Assembly: GCA_943329665.2 (NCBI GenBank)
Contig: CALQEU020000001.1
Span: forward strand, 203,410 to 267,409
Direction: 5' to 3'
Length of the DNA stretch: 64,000 bases
From: JAJTFW01 sp903922455
Lineage (GTDB): Bacteria; Bacteroidota; Bacteroidia; AKYH767-A; OLB10
The translations under genes and the position numbers were made by a program. This document shows, piece after piece, positions 53,572 to 62,226 of the stretch (the stretch's first letter is position 1; every line of letters starts with the position of its first letter). The notes below the pieces were generated by a model. That model was not told the origin of the DNA, did not search any database, and saw only the letters and a program-made list of their open reading frames with translations.

Positions 53572-54390
53572 GTGAATCGACAAGAACTCTTCGAACAAAT
53601 AAAAAGCAAGCAAAGTTATTTATGTATTGGGTTGGATACCGATCTAAGCAAAATACCAGTTCATTTATTGCAAAAGGAAGATCCAATTTTTGAGTTTAAC
53701 AAAGCCATCATTGAAGCGACTTGCGATGTATGTGTTGCCTATAAACCAAACTTAGCGTTTTACGAGAGTAATGGCTCGAAAGGGTGGAGGAGTTTGGAGA
53801 AAACGATGGAAATTATCCCCAAAAATATTTTCACCATTGCCGATGCAAAACGTGGTGATATCGGCAATACGTCAACGTTATATGCCCAGGCATTTTTTAA
53901 GCATATGAATTTCGATAGTGTAACCGTTGCTCCGTATATGGGCATCGATTCAGTAAAACCATTTCTTGCATTCGAAAACAAATGGGTAATATTATTAGCG
54001 CTTACTAGTAACGAAGGTGCTATCGATTTTCAATTCAATCAACAAGAAGGTGGAAGTATGTTGTTTCAAGAGGTGATGCTTAAGGCACAAGGTTGGGGAC
54101 ATCCCGATCAACTCATGTTTGTTTGCGGCGCTACACAAGCAGAGCAGTTTGAAAAATTAAGAGCCATGGCTCCCGATTCCTTTTTCTTAGTACCTGGGAT
54201 AGGAGCGCAAGGAGGAGATTTAGCTGCTATTTCAAGATTAGGAATGAATAAATATTGTGGATTGCTTGTGAACTCTTCGCGTCAAATTATTTATGCATCT
54301 AAAGGGAAAGATTTTGCAGAGGCTGCCAGAGCAGAAGCATTAAAAGTGCAGCAAGAGATGAGTGGGTTGTTGGCGGAGCTCATTTTATAA
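53572..54390 (+). CDS. pyrF: Orotidine 5'-phosphate decarboxylase (long PyrF type)
   Basis: This TIM-barrel enzyme makes UMP from OMP. The 272-residue length fits the longer PyrF subfamily of Bacteroidota and actinobacteria. Visible motifs are YLCIGLDTDLSKIP, VAYKPNLAFYES, the catalytic IADAKRGDIGNTSTLYAQAF (the DAKRGDIG signature with Lys and Asp) and FLVPGIGAQGGDL. The start is a GTG; no ATG is available before the conserved LDTD region. It follows prfA by 31 bases and is closed by a hairpin with a T run at 54429-54459. Confidence 0.95.
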   Translation: MNRQELFEQIKSKQSYLCIGLDTDLSKIPVHLLQKEDPIFEFNKAIIEATCDVCVAYKPNLAFYESNGSKGWRSLEKTMEIIPKNIFTIADAKRGDIGNTSTLYAQAFFKHMNFDSVTVAPYMGIDSVKPFLAFENKWVILLALTSNEGAIDFQFNQQEGGSMLFQEVMLKAQGWGHPDQLMFVCGATQAEQFEKLRAMAPDSFFLVPGIGAQGGDLAAISRLGMNKYCGLLVNSSRQIIYASKGKDFAEAARAEALKVQQEMSGLLAELIL

Positions 54391-54428
54391 ATTTCGATAC
54401 TTACTTATATAATTTAAACGCAACGTTA

Positions 54429-54459
54429 GCTGCGTTAAGCAACGGTCGCAGCGATTTTT
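54429..54459 (+). terminator. Probable terminator of purM-prfA-pyrF
   Basis: GCTGCG (54429-54434) pairs with CGCAGC (54447-54452) around a 12-nt loop and is followed by GATTTTT. A second short hairpin, AACGCA/TGCGTT (54417-54436), overlaps it. Confidence 0.55.
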
Positions 54460-54475
54460 AATCACTTGCAAACAC

Positions 54476-54502
54476 TTGTAGTCGACTATAAATGTTTATT
54501 AA
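54476..54502 (+). repeat. 27-bp dispersed element, copy 2 (upstream of HhH gene)
   Basis: This is identical over 27 bases to the minus strand at 4429-4455. It lies 45 bases before the HhH gene start and is oriented towards it, as copy 1 is towards DUF2851. The core is the palindrome TAGTCGACTA. Confidence 0.7.
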
Positions 54503-54547
54503 GCGACTTTTTATTTTCATCTCCCTTATTTTGCAAAAAAATATTTG

Positions 54548-55465
54548 ATGAAAACAAATCACTTCCGACATTTTATGTACAGTTATTTCACCTATACGCG
54601 CGGCGAAAAGAATGCGGCTTTGGTTTTGTGTTCTATTCTTATAATACTTCAAGCGAACCTTTGGTACCAACATTATTTTTTAACTCCCAATGTTTTTATT
54701 CCAAGTGTAGAAATTAAATTGGCCGCAGATAAAATCCATCTAAAGAAAAACGAAAAAAAAGAATTTATCAATAATTACAAAAAACGTGAAGAAATTATTT
54801 TCACTGTATTCGATCCCAATACTGCCGATTCATCCCAATTGGTAGCACTAGGGATGAGTCCTAAACAAGCTTCTTCACTCATTCGGTTTCGAGATCGTAA
54901 TGGTGGATTTAAGAATAAAGAAGATGTTAAAAATGTGCGTGTGCTTCATGCCTCTTTGTATGAAAAGTGGGAACCCTTTATTGAGTTGAGTCCTGCGAAA
55001 GGAATAAAGCCAGCCGAAAAGTATACTTCAAGTTTTAAGTCCAATCGCGAAGCCTCGCGACCAAAATGGATCGTTTTAGATTTGAATAAAGTTGATACCA
55101 CCGAACTTCAAGATCTGCCTTTCATTGGTTCGGGAAGGTCGAAGGCGATAGTAAATTATCGAGACCGCTTGGGTGGATTTTGTGCAGTAGAGCAATTGAA
55201 AGAGATTCGGTCTATTCCTGACTCAGTGTATAAAATCATTTTTTCAAAGGTAAAAGTTGATGGGGGGCCTTATAAAAAACTTAATATCAATAGTCTACCT
55301 TCCGATAGTTTGAGACACCCTTATATTAACAAACAATTAGCTCGATTAATTGTTGCTTACCGAGAGCAACACGGAGTATTCAAAAGTCCATCAGATCTGA
55401 AGAAGATCCCTTTGGTGGATGAGGAAATCCTCCGTAAACTTGCACCTTATTTACTATTCAACTAA
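54548..55465 (+). CDS. Triple helix-hairpin-helix (ComEA-like) membrane protein
   Basis: This 305-residue protein has one N-terminal membrane helix (AALVLCSILIILQANLWY, about residues 22-40) and three successive ComEA-type HhH units. They begin near FDPNTADSSQLVALGMSPKQ, LDLNKVDTTELQDLPFIGSG and LNINSLPSDSLRHPYINKQL. HhH pairs bind DNA non-specifically. ComEA carries DNA in natural competence but normally has one or two such units. No other competence genes are near. I start at the ATG at 54548; the preceding TTG is in frame. The 27-bp element upstream may be its regulatory site. Confidence 0.85.
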   Translation: MKTNHFRHFMYSYFTYTRGEKNAALVLCSILIILQANLWYQHYFLTPNVFIPSVEIKLAADKIHLKKNEKKEFINNYKKREEIIFTVFDPNTADSSQLVALGMSPKQASSLIRFRDRNGGFKNKEDVKNVRVLHASLYEKWEPFIELSPAKGIKPAEKYTSSFKSNREASRPKWIVLDLNKVDTTELQDLPFIGSGRSKAIVNYRDRLGGFCAVEQLKEIRSIPDSVYKIIFSKVKVDGGPYKKLNINSLPSDSLRHPYINKQLARLIVAYREQHGVFKSPSDLKKIPLVDEEILRKLAPYLLFN

Positions 55466-55474
55466 TTCGTCAAT

Positions 55475-56617
55475 ATGGACTTCAAGTCAAGTGAAAATCA
55501 AGAGCTAATTAAACAAACTATTCGCGATTTTGTAGAAAAAAATATTCGCCCAAAATTGATGGAGTGGGATGAAGCTCAACATTTCCCAGTTGAAGTTTTT
55601 AAGAAGATGGGTGAGCTGGGCTTGATGGGAATTTTAGTTCCTGAAAAGTATCAGGGTGCTGGATTAACTTATTTTGAATACGTAACCGCTATTCAAGAAG
55701 TATCGCGCGTTTGTGGATCTATAGGGTTGTCGATGGCTGCACATAATTCTTTATGCACTGGACATATCATGGCATTTGGAAATGATGAACAGAAGGATAA
55801 ATATCTTCCTAAATTAGCAACTGGCGAATGGATAGGAGCGTGGGGACTTACCGAAGCAAATACAGGAAGTGATGCATTGCGAATGCAAGTTGTTGCAAAG
55901 CAAGATGGCGATCATTGGATCATTAACGGAGCAAAGAATTGGATCACGCACGGAATTAGTGGAGATGTGGCAGTAGTTCTTGCTCGCACAGGTGAAATGA
56001 ATGATTCGCATGGTATCTCTGCTTTTATTGTAGATCGTGGAACGGCTGGATTCAAAGCTGGAAAGAAAGAAAATAAATTGGGAATGCGTGCATCGGAAAC
56101 AGCTGAAATGATTTTTGAAGATTGCAAAGTACACAAGAGTCAAGTTCTCGGAAATGTTGGAGATGGTTTTATTCAAGCCATGAAAGTATTAGATGGTGGT
56201 AGAATTTCTATCGCAGCACTTTCTCTTGGAATTGCCAAAGGAGCTTTTGATGCTTCCGTTAAATATTCTAAAGAGCGCGAACAGTTTGGACAACCTATTT
56301 CAAATTTTCAGGCCATCTCATTTAAAATAGCGGATATGGCTACACAAATTGAAGCAGCCGAATTGTTGACCATGCAAGCAGCCGATTTAAAGAATCGAGG
56401 AGAGAAAGTAACACGTCAGTCGGCATTTGCAAAGTACTATGCTTCGGAAGTGGCAGTGCGTTGTTCTACAGAGGCCGTTCAAATTTTTGGTGGCTACGGA
56501 TACACAAAGGATTTTCCAGTGGAAAAGTTTTACAGAGATTCAAAACTCTGCACCATCGGGGAAGGAACCAGCGAAATCCAAAAATTAGTGATTGCCCGGG
56601 ATATTCTCAAGGCTTAG
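55475..56617 (+). CDS. Acyl-CoA dehydrogenase
   Basis: This 380-residue FAD flavoenzyme introduces a 2,3-double bond into acyl-CoA. Signatures are GAWGLTEANTGSDALRM (FAD and substrate contact), NWITHGISGDVAVVLA, the ADM segment before the helix MATQIEAAELLTMQAADLKN, and the C-terminal YTKDFPVEKFYRDSKLCTIG followed by EGTSEIQKLVIARDIL. The Glu of EGTSE is at the position of the catalytic base in short-chain and medium-chain enzymes. Chain length or branched-chain specificity cannot be read. It starts 9 bases after the HhH gene. The downstream gap holds CACTAGAG repeats. Confidence 0.93.
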   Translation: MDFKSSENQELIKQTIRDFVEKNIRPKLMEWDEAQHFPVEVFKKMGELGLMGILVPEKYQGAGLTYFEYVTAIQEVSRVCGSIGLSMAAHNSLCTGHIMAFGNDEQKDKYLPKLATGEWIGAWGLTEANTGSDALRMQVVAKQDGDHWIINGAKNWITHGISGDVAVVLARTGEMNDSHGISAFIVDRGTAGFKAGKKENKLGMRASETAEMIFEDCKVHKSQVLGNVGDGFIQAMKVLDGGRISIAALSLGIAKGAFDASVKYSKEREQFGQPISNFQAISFKIADMATQIEAAELLTMQAADLKNRGEKVTRQSAFAKYYASEVAVRCSTEAVQIFGGYGYTKDFPVEKFYRDSKLCTIGEGTSEIQKLVIARDILKA

Positions 56618-56628
56618 CGAAATTTCAA

Positions 56629-56665
56629 CACTAGAGGCACTAGAGGACACAATAGTGCACTAGAG
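56629..56665. repeat. CACTAGAG repeats, left flank of the GxxExxY gene
   Basis: Three exact copies of CACTAGAG start at 56629, 56638 and 56658. This is the reverse complement of the CTCTAGTG 8-mer repeated on the other side of the GxxExxY gene. The first copy lies 12 bases after the acyl-CoA dehydrogenase stop. Confidence 0.8.
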
Positions 56666-56766
56666 TCTAAAGCAAAGTCGTTAGAGTCTCTTTGAATTGT
56701 GGTAATAAAGTACAATTGTGATGAATATTAGTTAAGAATAAAAATATTTTTTAAAATACTATTAAA

Positions 56767-57177
56767 ATGATTAATTCAAAATATGAAGTAAATGCTCTTG
56801 CATTTGCAACTATTGGATGTGCTATTGAAGTACACTCTTATTTAGGACCTGGATTGCTTGAAAGTGTTAACCATGCTTGCTTAATTGAAGAATTGCGAGT
56901 TAAAGGGTATTCAGTACAATCAAAATTATTGGTGCCAATTTTTTATAAAGGCACTCGAATTGAAAGTCCTTTAATATTAGATCTGTTAATTGAAAATTCT
57001 CTAGTTGTAGAATTAAAATCAGTGGAACAAGTTCATTCTGTAAATAAGGCACAATTGCTTTGCTATTTACGTCTCGCACAGAAACCCAAAGGACTTTTAA
57101 TAAATTTTAATGTGGAAAAATTAGTCTCTGGAGTTACACATATAGTATCTGAGTCTTTCGCAACTTTGGATTCATGA
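56767..57177 (+). CDS. GxxExxY-family protein (motif Tyr replaced by Asn)
   Basis: This 136-residue protein of the GxxExxY family has the motif at residues 29-35 as Gly-Leu-Leu-Glu-Ser-Val-Asn, so Gly and Glu are kept but the Tyr is Asn. Later segments (LDLLIENSLVVELKSVEQ, AQLLCYLRL, KGLLINFNVEKL) match the family. The D...ELK...Q pattern looks like a PD-(D/E)xK nuclease core; that assignment is inference. These genes are patchily distributed and often sit in intergenic or repeat-rich places. Here it lies between inverted arrays of CTCTAGTG, consistent with a mobile cassette. Confidence 0.85.
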   Translation: MINSKYEVNALAFATIGCAIEVHSYLGPGLLESVNHACLIEELRVKGYSVQSKLLVPIFYKGTRIESPLILDLLIENSLVVELKSVEQVHSVNKAQLLCYLRLAQKPKGLLINFNVEKLVSGVTHIVSESFATLDS

Positions 57178-57234
57178 TTAAGACCGGTATTTAATCTATC
57201 ATCTCCAACTTTTATACTTGGTATCTCTTGTGTT

Positions 57235-57396
57235 CTCTAGTGATCTCTAGTGCCCTCTAGTGCCTCTTTAGTGTTAAAAAAAGGCACTAGGCATTTGTTG
57301 AACCTTATATTATCGATAATATAAGTAGTGTGCGTTAAGTTCTCAGAACTAAAGTGAACTTTAGTGTTCTCTAGTGCCCTCTAGTGACCTCTAGTG
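57235..57396. repeat. CTCTAGTG decamer arrays, right flank of the GxxExxY gene
   Basis: Six exact copies of CTCTAGTG start at 57235, 57245, 57255, 57369, 57379 and 57389, in two clusters with exact 10-bp spacing. A variant, CTCTTTAGTG, is at 57264. Both clusters are followed by TT(A/G)AAAAAA and a CACTA sequence, so the right flank itself looks like a duplicated unit of about 130 bases. Confidence 0.85.
57304..57364. repeat. Palindromes between the two decamer clusters
   Basis: A perfect 22-bp palindrome at 57304-57325 has the core TTATATTATCGATAATATAA. A second palindrome at 57349-57364 pairs CTAAAGT with ACTTTAG across 2 bases. Both sit in the spacer between the two CTCTAGTG clusters. Confidence 0.8.
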
Positions 57397-57442
57397 TTGA
57401 AAAAACACTAATCAAAGGTTGAACACTTAGTTGCTAAAAGTA

Positions 57443-59149
57443 CTAAAACGAATAAGTAACTCCCGCCATTCCTAAGAATCGATAACTAGGGTATTCATAC
57501 CATCTGAAATATCGAGAGAAACCGATGTTATTCAACGATACAAATGCAGAAAGCACTTTACTATAGCGATAGTCAATTCCAATATTCGCATCTAGCCAAC
57601 CTTTAATATTCACCAATTTCGAATACACATTCGAGCTTTCGAGAGTGTACATGTTTCCAGTAACATCGCTATTGTAAAACACATCGGCTTTTATATAAAT
57701 TTTTTCAGCAATAGCATAGTGTCCACTGATACCAACTCGTAATGCTGGAACATACAACTGCTCTTTCAATGTATCGGTGTTGTATTTATTGTAATCAGCA
57801 CTGAATGCAAAACTGAATTTTTCAGCATTCTTGTATTCCAACGATCCTCTGAAATTTAATAAAGTTGCTTTGTCATACACCACTGCGAAAGAAGTAGGAA
57901 TTTCGGAGTTGGCATAATAAAAAGGTTGATCTTTAATTCTCGACCATTTCACCGATCCTATAAACATTAAATCATGTTCAATTTTGATGGATGTTCCCGC
58001 TTTAATTCCTAATTTTTCGTTGGTGTTGTTAAGTGCTACGTTGCTTCCAAAAAATGGATTTTCCCTGCTGAAACTTCTTAAGTCGTTTCGATGTAAATCA
58101 CCACTCAGCGTAGCGAAAATTTTCACTGCATCATCAATCACCTGATAGCTGGTGCTGAGATAAGGATAGAGTCTGTAGTTATTATCTTTTATGGGTTTCG
58201 AGTAGGGAGTGATTCCCGTTGGATTATTTCTCGATTCTATAGCTACATTTCCGCCTACTTCAATTGAAAACAAATTTTCATTGATGATGAAACGAGGTTG
58301 GAAGCGAATAATGCTTCTGTTGATGGAATACAACTCTTGTTTAATTTTTCCAAACTCTCCTGAAATTTGCAAATTGAATTTTGCATTGGTTAATAATTTT
58401 CCAATTCCTAGTTCTACTCTCGCGTTATTCTCGGTGCTGTTGCGGTTATCGTCGAAATTGTAAAAGCCTAATGAAGCTTGGTAGTTCCAACTGTCTTTAT
58501 CGGGATTGATAGATGCCAAATTTACATTTCCATCAAAGTCACTCATGCTATGTTTGGTTTCTGATTTTGAAAATAATTCGGGAGGGGATTTATACCCATA
58601 AAAATGAACCACATCTCTGTTGTATGCAAGGTTAGCACCTAGCTTAAACTTTTCAAAATAACGTGTTACAAATACATTGAATGTGTTATTACTATTGCCA
58701 GGAAAGCCATATTTTTTTATTTTTCCACTGGTGGAAAGATGTTTGAATCGTACACCGGCATCGAAATTTTTCGACCGTAAACTATTGAATGAAATATCCA
58801 AAAGAGGCATGTTCTCTAAGCCGTACCCCGCTTTCACATAACCATGATACAACTTTTTTATAGCATCATCTTTTATTCTGACAGGTTTAATAGGTGAAGT
58901 ATTGTAGTTCGAATTGATGGGCTGTGCACTCACTTTGTATTCGGGAGTGTTGGGGTTGCGAGTTGTTGTGGTGTCGTTGTCGGGATTAATATTTATTTTG
59001 AATGCATCATTCAACACAGGTTGGTACTCTTTGATGACATTGATATCTTCATTGCCGAGATTGCCTGTTTTTCCACCGCCTGTTTGTGCGAAGGACATGG
59101 TAGGACAGAGCGCAATCAGGATTAAATAGTGGCGAGTATTCATCTTCAT
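57443..59149 (-). CDS. Outer-membrane beta-barrel (TonB-dependent-receptor-like) protein
   Basis: This 568-residue protein has a signal peptide (RHYLILIALCPTMSFAQ) and a short N-terminal segment with NEDINVIKEYQPVLNDAFK, followed by long barrel-type strands to the end. It stops in YRFLGMAGVTYSF, a good beta-barrel assembly signal. It has no recognisable plug domain or TonB box, so it is not a standard receptor, though the barrel resembles one. The ATG at 59149 gives the proper signal peptide; a GTG at 59164 would overlap the preceding stop. It is 14 bases after the 1020-residue TPR gene, so the two are almost certainly coexpressed. Confidence 0.75.
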   Translation of the reverse strand: MKMNTRHYLILIALCPTMSFAQTGGGKTGNLGNEDINVIKEYQPVLNDAFKININPDNDTTTTRNPNTPEYKVSAQPINSNYNTSPIKPVRIKDDAIKKLYHGYVKAGYGLENMPLLDISFNSLRSKNFDAGVRFKHLSTSGKIKKYGFPGNSNNTFNVFVTRYFEKFKLGANLAYNRDVVHFYGYKSPPELFSKSETKHSMSDFDGNVNLASINPDKDSWNYQASLGFYNFDDNRNSTENNARVELGIGKLLTNAKFNLQISGEFGKIKQELYSINRSIIRFQPRFIINENLFSIEVGGNVAIESRNNPTGITPYSKPIKDNNYRLYPYLSTSYQVIDDAVKIFATLSGDLHRNDLRSFSRENPFFGSNVALNNTNEKLGIKAGTSIKIEHDLMFIGSVKWSRIKDQPFYYANSEIPTSFAVVYDKATLLNFRGSLEYKNAEKFSFAFSADYNKYNTDTLKEQLYVPALRVGISGHYAIAEKIYIKADVFYNSDVTGNMYTLESSNVYSKLVNIKGWLDANIGIDYRYSKVLSAFVSLNNIGFSRYFRWYEYPSYRFLGMAGVTYSF

Positions 59150-59163
59150 TTTGTCTTTTAGCA

Positions 59164-62100
59164 CTAGTTCTTTTCTTGGTTTAAATCAGTTTCTGGATCG
59201 GGGAGCGGTGCTGGTGCTTTATTCTCATTCATTTCTATCAAAACAAGATCATCCAATTTTTCTTGAGCGATGGCTTTGATATCTTCTATATCCGATGGAT
59301 CTTTTTCGTAATTATCAAGTAAGCTTTGTAACGTAGCCTTCGCTTCAAACTTATCATTTAATGCAAGGTGATTATCGGCAAGAAGTATAAAACTTTTTGC
59401 GATCCAATAATCGTAAGAAGGAACTTGATTCGCTACATCATAGCATTTCGCTTGTGAAGTTTTGAAGTTCCCCATTTTGTAATCGATGAGCGCTAATGAG
59501 TATTTAGCTTCTGCACCTGCATCACTCGATTGTTTAGAAATGATTATGAATTCTTTTTTCGCTGCAGCATAATCTTCTAGCTTCATTGCACTCCTGCCGT
59601 AAATTAAATGCGACTCAGCAATTAATTCATTGGAAACTTTTTCACCTTCAATCAATTTCTTTGCATAAGCAATGGCTTGTCCATAGTTTGCAATGAGATA
59701 ACTTGCACGCATAATTCCAGTTTGCGCAAAAAGAATATTGTCTCGCATCTCTGCATCGCGCTCTAATGCTCCAAACTGTTGAAGCGACTTCATATATTCT
59801 TTGTTGTTAAAATTTATATTCGCTGCTTTTAATAAGGATTTTTCAGAGTAGATATTCTTTGGTTCTCCAATGATGGTTTCATATCCTGATAGTGCTTCTG
59901 CGAAATTTTTATTTCTAAAATTACATTCTGCTAAATAGAATGTTGCATTTAAACGATAAGCACCATTAGGAAATTGAGTCATATATTTGTTGAAGTCTTT
60001 GGCAGCATCTTCAAAATTACTTTTTAAGTAACGCTGTTCCGCTACCTGATAAGTGATGGAATCTTGAGCACCAATACTTACACTCGCATTCGGAATGTTT
60101 TTTACAAAAGCAAAGTATTCTTCTGCTTTCCCATCTTCTACATAAATATTTTTTATGCTCGTCAAAGCTTCGGTTGCTTCTGATGTTCCAGGATAAGTTG
60201 AAATTACTTTTTTGAGTTGCTCTATGGCTTTTTCGTCTTGCTTGTCGTTATAGTATATTAATCCGATGTTCAGTTGTGCTTTCTTTCCATACTGACTTCC
60301 TGGAAATTCCTTGAGCAGTTGACTAAAATTCGTTTGTGCTTGTGTCCCATCTCCCTTCGACATATAGGCCTTTCCTCTTTCGTAGATTGCATCGGCACGA
60401 TATCGTGATCGCGGATAACTATTCATAAGATTAGAAAGCGTTTGTGCTTTTGCATCCATGTTTCCTTGCAATCCTTGAATTACGCCCTTTTGATAGAGCG
60501 CATAATCGGATGAGCTTGCCTTTGCGCTAATAGCATCGTTGTAGTAGCTCAATGAATTGTCGAAATCACGCATTCCATAAAAACAATCACCTGTGCGAAT
60601 TAAGGCATCATTATAAATATCAGTTTCATTCGGATTTCGTTTTGCTAAAAATTTTCTAAACCATGATTGAGATTCGTTGTAATCGTTCTTCTTAAAAAAA
60701 CAATAACCTAAATTATAGTTCGCAATATTGTACATGCTTGTGTTTACCGATCCTGGATTAAAAATAAAAGAGCGATACTGCTTGATGGCTAAGTCGATTT
60801 TCTCCTGTTTGAAAAGAATTTCTGCCTTCCAGTAAATCGATTTGGCTTTTATATCCTGATTCACATCATTGATTATGGCTTTTTCAAAATGTCCAATGGC
60901 CTTGTCGTTATCGCCATCATTAAAAAGTTCTAGTCCACGGAAATACGCAACTTTTTGATAAGCACCTTTTGTTCTAGTATTCTTCGTCTTGATATTATCC
61001 AGTGCTATTAATGCATCTTTGTAGTTGCGCGTGCTTAAATAAAGTTCCGCAAGTAATTCATTGGATTCATCTGCATATTTTGAATTTGGAAAACGTTCGA
61101 TAAAATCTTTAAAAGCAGTGAGTCCGCCAGGCAGATTTAATTCATACGATAATTTCGCATAGTTGAATAATGATGTTTCCTGAATAAATTTATTGTGATC
61201 TAATTTTGATGCAAACTGAAATGCATTTCGAGCGGCTGTTTTATTACCAGTTTTTAAATAGCAAGCTCCTAAATGATACCATGCATTTTGATCTAATGAA
61301 TCTTGCAACCCAGTTACTCTTTCAAAATTGGGACTAGCACCAGCATAATCCTCCGACTTATATTGGCAAAAAGCTAAGGTGTAGCGATCATCTCTACTCA
61401 GCGTTGGTGTAGCTTGACTATAGGCATTGAGATACACCATTGCATTTTTATAATCTCCTTTGCGGTAGTATGATTCTGCGACAATGCGCATGATTTCTAC
61501 ATTGTTTTGCGGACTCTTGGTCTCCAAAATGGGTACTGAATATAAAATAACATCCGAATATTTTCCTTGATCAAAATACATTTGTGTAATGTAGTAAGGC
61601 ACTAATGGGCCAAAGGTGGCCGAGGAATCCAGTTTTGAGAAATATTCTAAAGCTGTTTTGTAATTATTATTCGAGTAAGCAATATGTCCGTAGTAATACT
61701 GTGCTGCCGTTTGGTATTTTGATTTCACATTTACGATTTCCAAAAACTTGCGTGCAGCTTGATCATTATCATTCTTGTTAAAGTAACAATATCCGATTTT
61801 GAAATAATATTCAGGAACTTCATCTTGGCTCAAATAATAAATATCAGCCTTTTCAAAAGCGGGCAATGCCTTCGTATATTTTTTAGTGCGATAATAATGT
61901 CGACCTAAGTAAAACCATGCACGAGGCGCTTTCGTGCTTTCCGAATAATTCGTCGTGAAATTTGATAAAAGGATTTCTGCATCCGGATGAAACAATTCAT
62001 AAGCACAAACGGCCACATAGAACGATGCACTTATTCTATTATGAGCAGTGCCTTTTTTCTCCTCCAAATATTGACTAAATTCATCCTTCGCCGCAGAGTA

Positions 62101-62226
62101 TTTCTCCTTGATGAACAATTCCCAAGCATTTTTATAGACTTGGTCTTCCTCTACAAATATTTCTGTTAGTTGAGCATTCGAGCTGTATGATAAAATTAAA
62201 CAGCAGATTATCAGTAGTTTGCGCAT
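59164..62226 (-). CDS. Large secreted TPR-repeat protein
   Basis: This 1020-residue protein has a signal peptide (LLIICCLILSYSSNAQ) and tetratricopeptide repeats throughout, probably more than 20 units. Examples are APRAWFYLGRHYYRTKKYTK, YYFKIGYCYFNKNDNDQAAR and AQLNIGLIYYNDKQDEKAIE. It probably forms a long periplasmic superhelix. The C-terminus is short and acidic/proline-rich (APAPLPDPETDLNQEKN). The tightly linked barrel gene downstream suggests a periplasm-outer-membrane assembly analogous to other TPR-barrel pairs; the substrate is unknown. Confidence 0.88.
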   Translation of the reverse strand: MRKLLIICCLILSYSSNAQLTEIFVEEDQVYKNAWELFIKEKYSAAKDEFSQYLEEKKGTAHNRISASFYVAVCAYELFHPDAEILLSNFTTNYSESTKAPRAWFYLGRHYYRTKKYTKALPAFEKADIYYLSQDEVPEYYFKIGYCYFNKNDNDQAARKFLEIVNVKSKYQTAAQYYYGHIAYSNNNYKTALEYFSKLDSSATFGPLVPYYITQMYFDQGKYSDVILYSVPILETKSPQNNVEIMRIVAESYYRKGDYKNAMVYLNAYSQATPTLSRDDRYTLAFCQYKSEDYAGASPNFERVTGLQDSLDQNAWYHLGACYLKTGNKTAARNAFQFASKLDHNKFIQETSLFNYAKLSYELNLPGGLTAFKDFIERFPNSKYADESNELLAELYLSTRNYKDALIALDNIKTKNTRTKGAYQKVAYFRGLELFNDGDNDKAIGHFEKAIINDVNQDIKAKSIYWKAEILFKQEKIDLAIKQYRSFIFNPGSVNTSMYNIANYNLGYCFFKKNDYNESQSWFRKFLAKRNPNETDIYNDALIRTGDCFYGMRDFDNSLSYYNDAISAKASSSDYALYQKGVIQGLQGNMDAKAQTLSNLMNSYPRSRYRADAIYERGKAYMSKGDGTQAQTNFSQLLKEFPGSQYGKKAQLNIGLIYYNDKQDEKAIEQLKKVISTYPGTSEATEALTSIKNIYVEDGKAEEYFAFVKNIPNASVSIGAQDSITYQVAEQRYLKSNFEDAAKDFNKYMTQFPNGAYRLNATFYLAECNFRNKNFAEALSGYETIIGEPKNIYSEKSLLKAANINFNNKEYMKSLQQFGALERDAEMRDNILFAQTGIMRASYLIANYGQAIAYAKKLIEGEKVSNELIAESHLIYGRSAMKLEDYAAAKKEFIIISKQSSDAGAEAKYSLALIDYKMGNFKTSQAKCYDVANQVPSYDYWIAKSFILLADNHLALNDKFEAKATLQSLLDNYEKDPSDIEDIKAIAQEKLDDLVLIEMNENKAPAPLPDPETDLNQEKN

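Noticed and set aside
57235..57396. CRISPR array
   Set aside because: The repeats are 8 bases with 2-base spacers in each cluster, far from CRISPR repeat and spacer sizes, and no cas gene is present.
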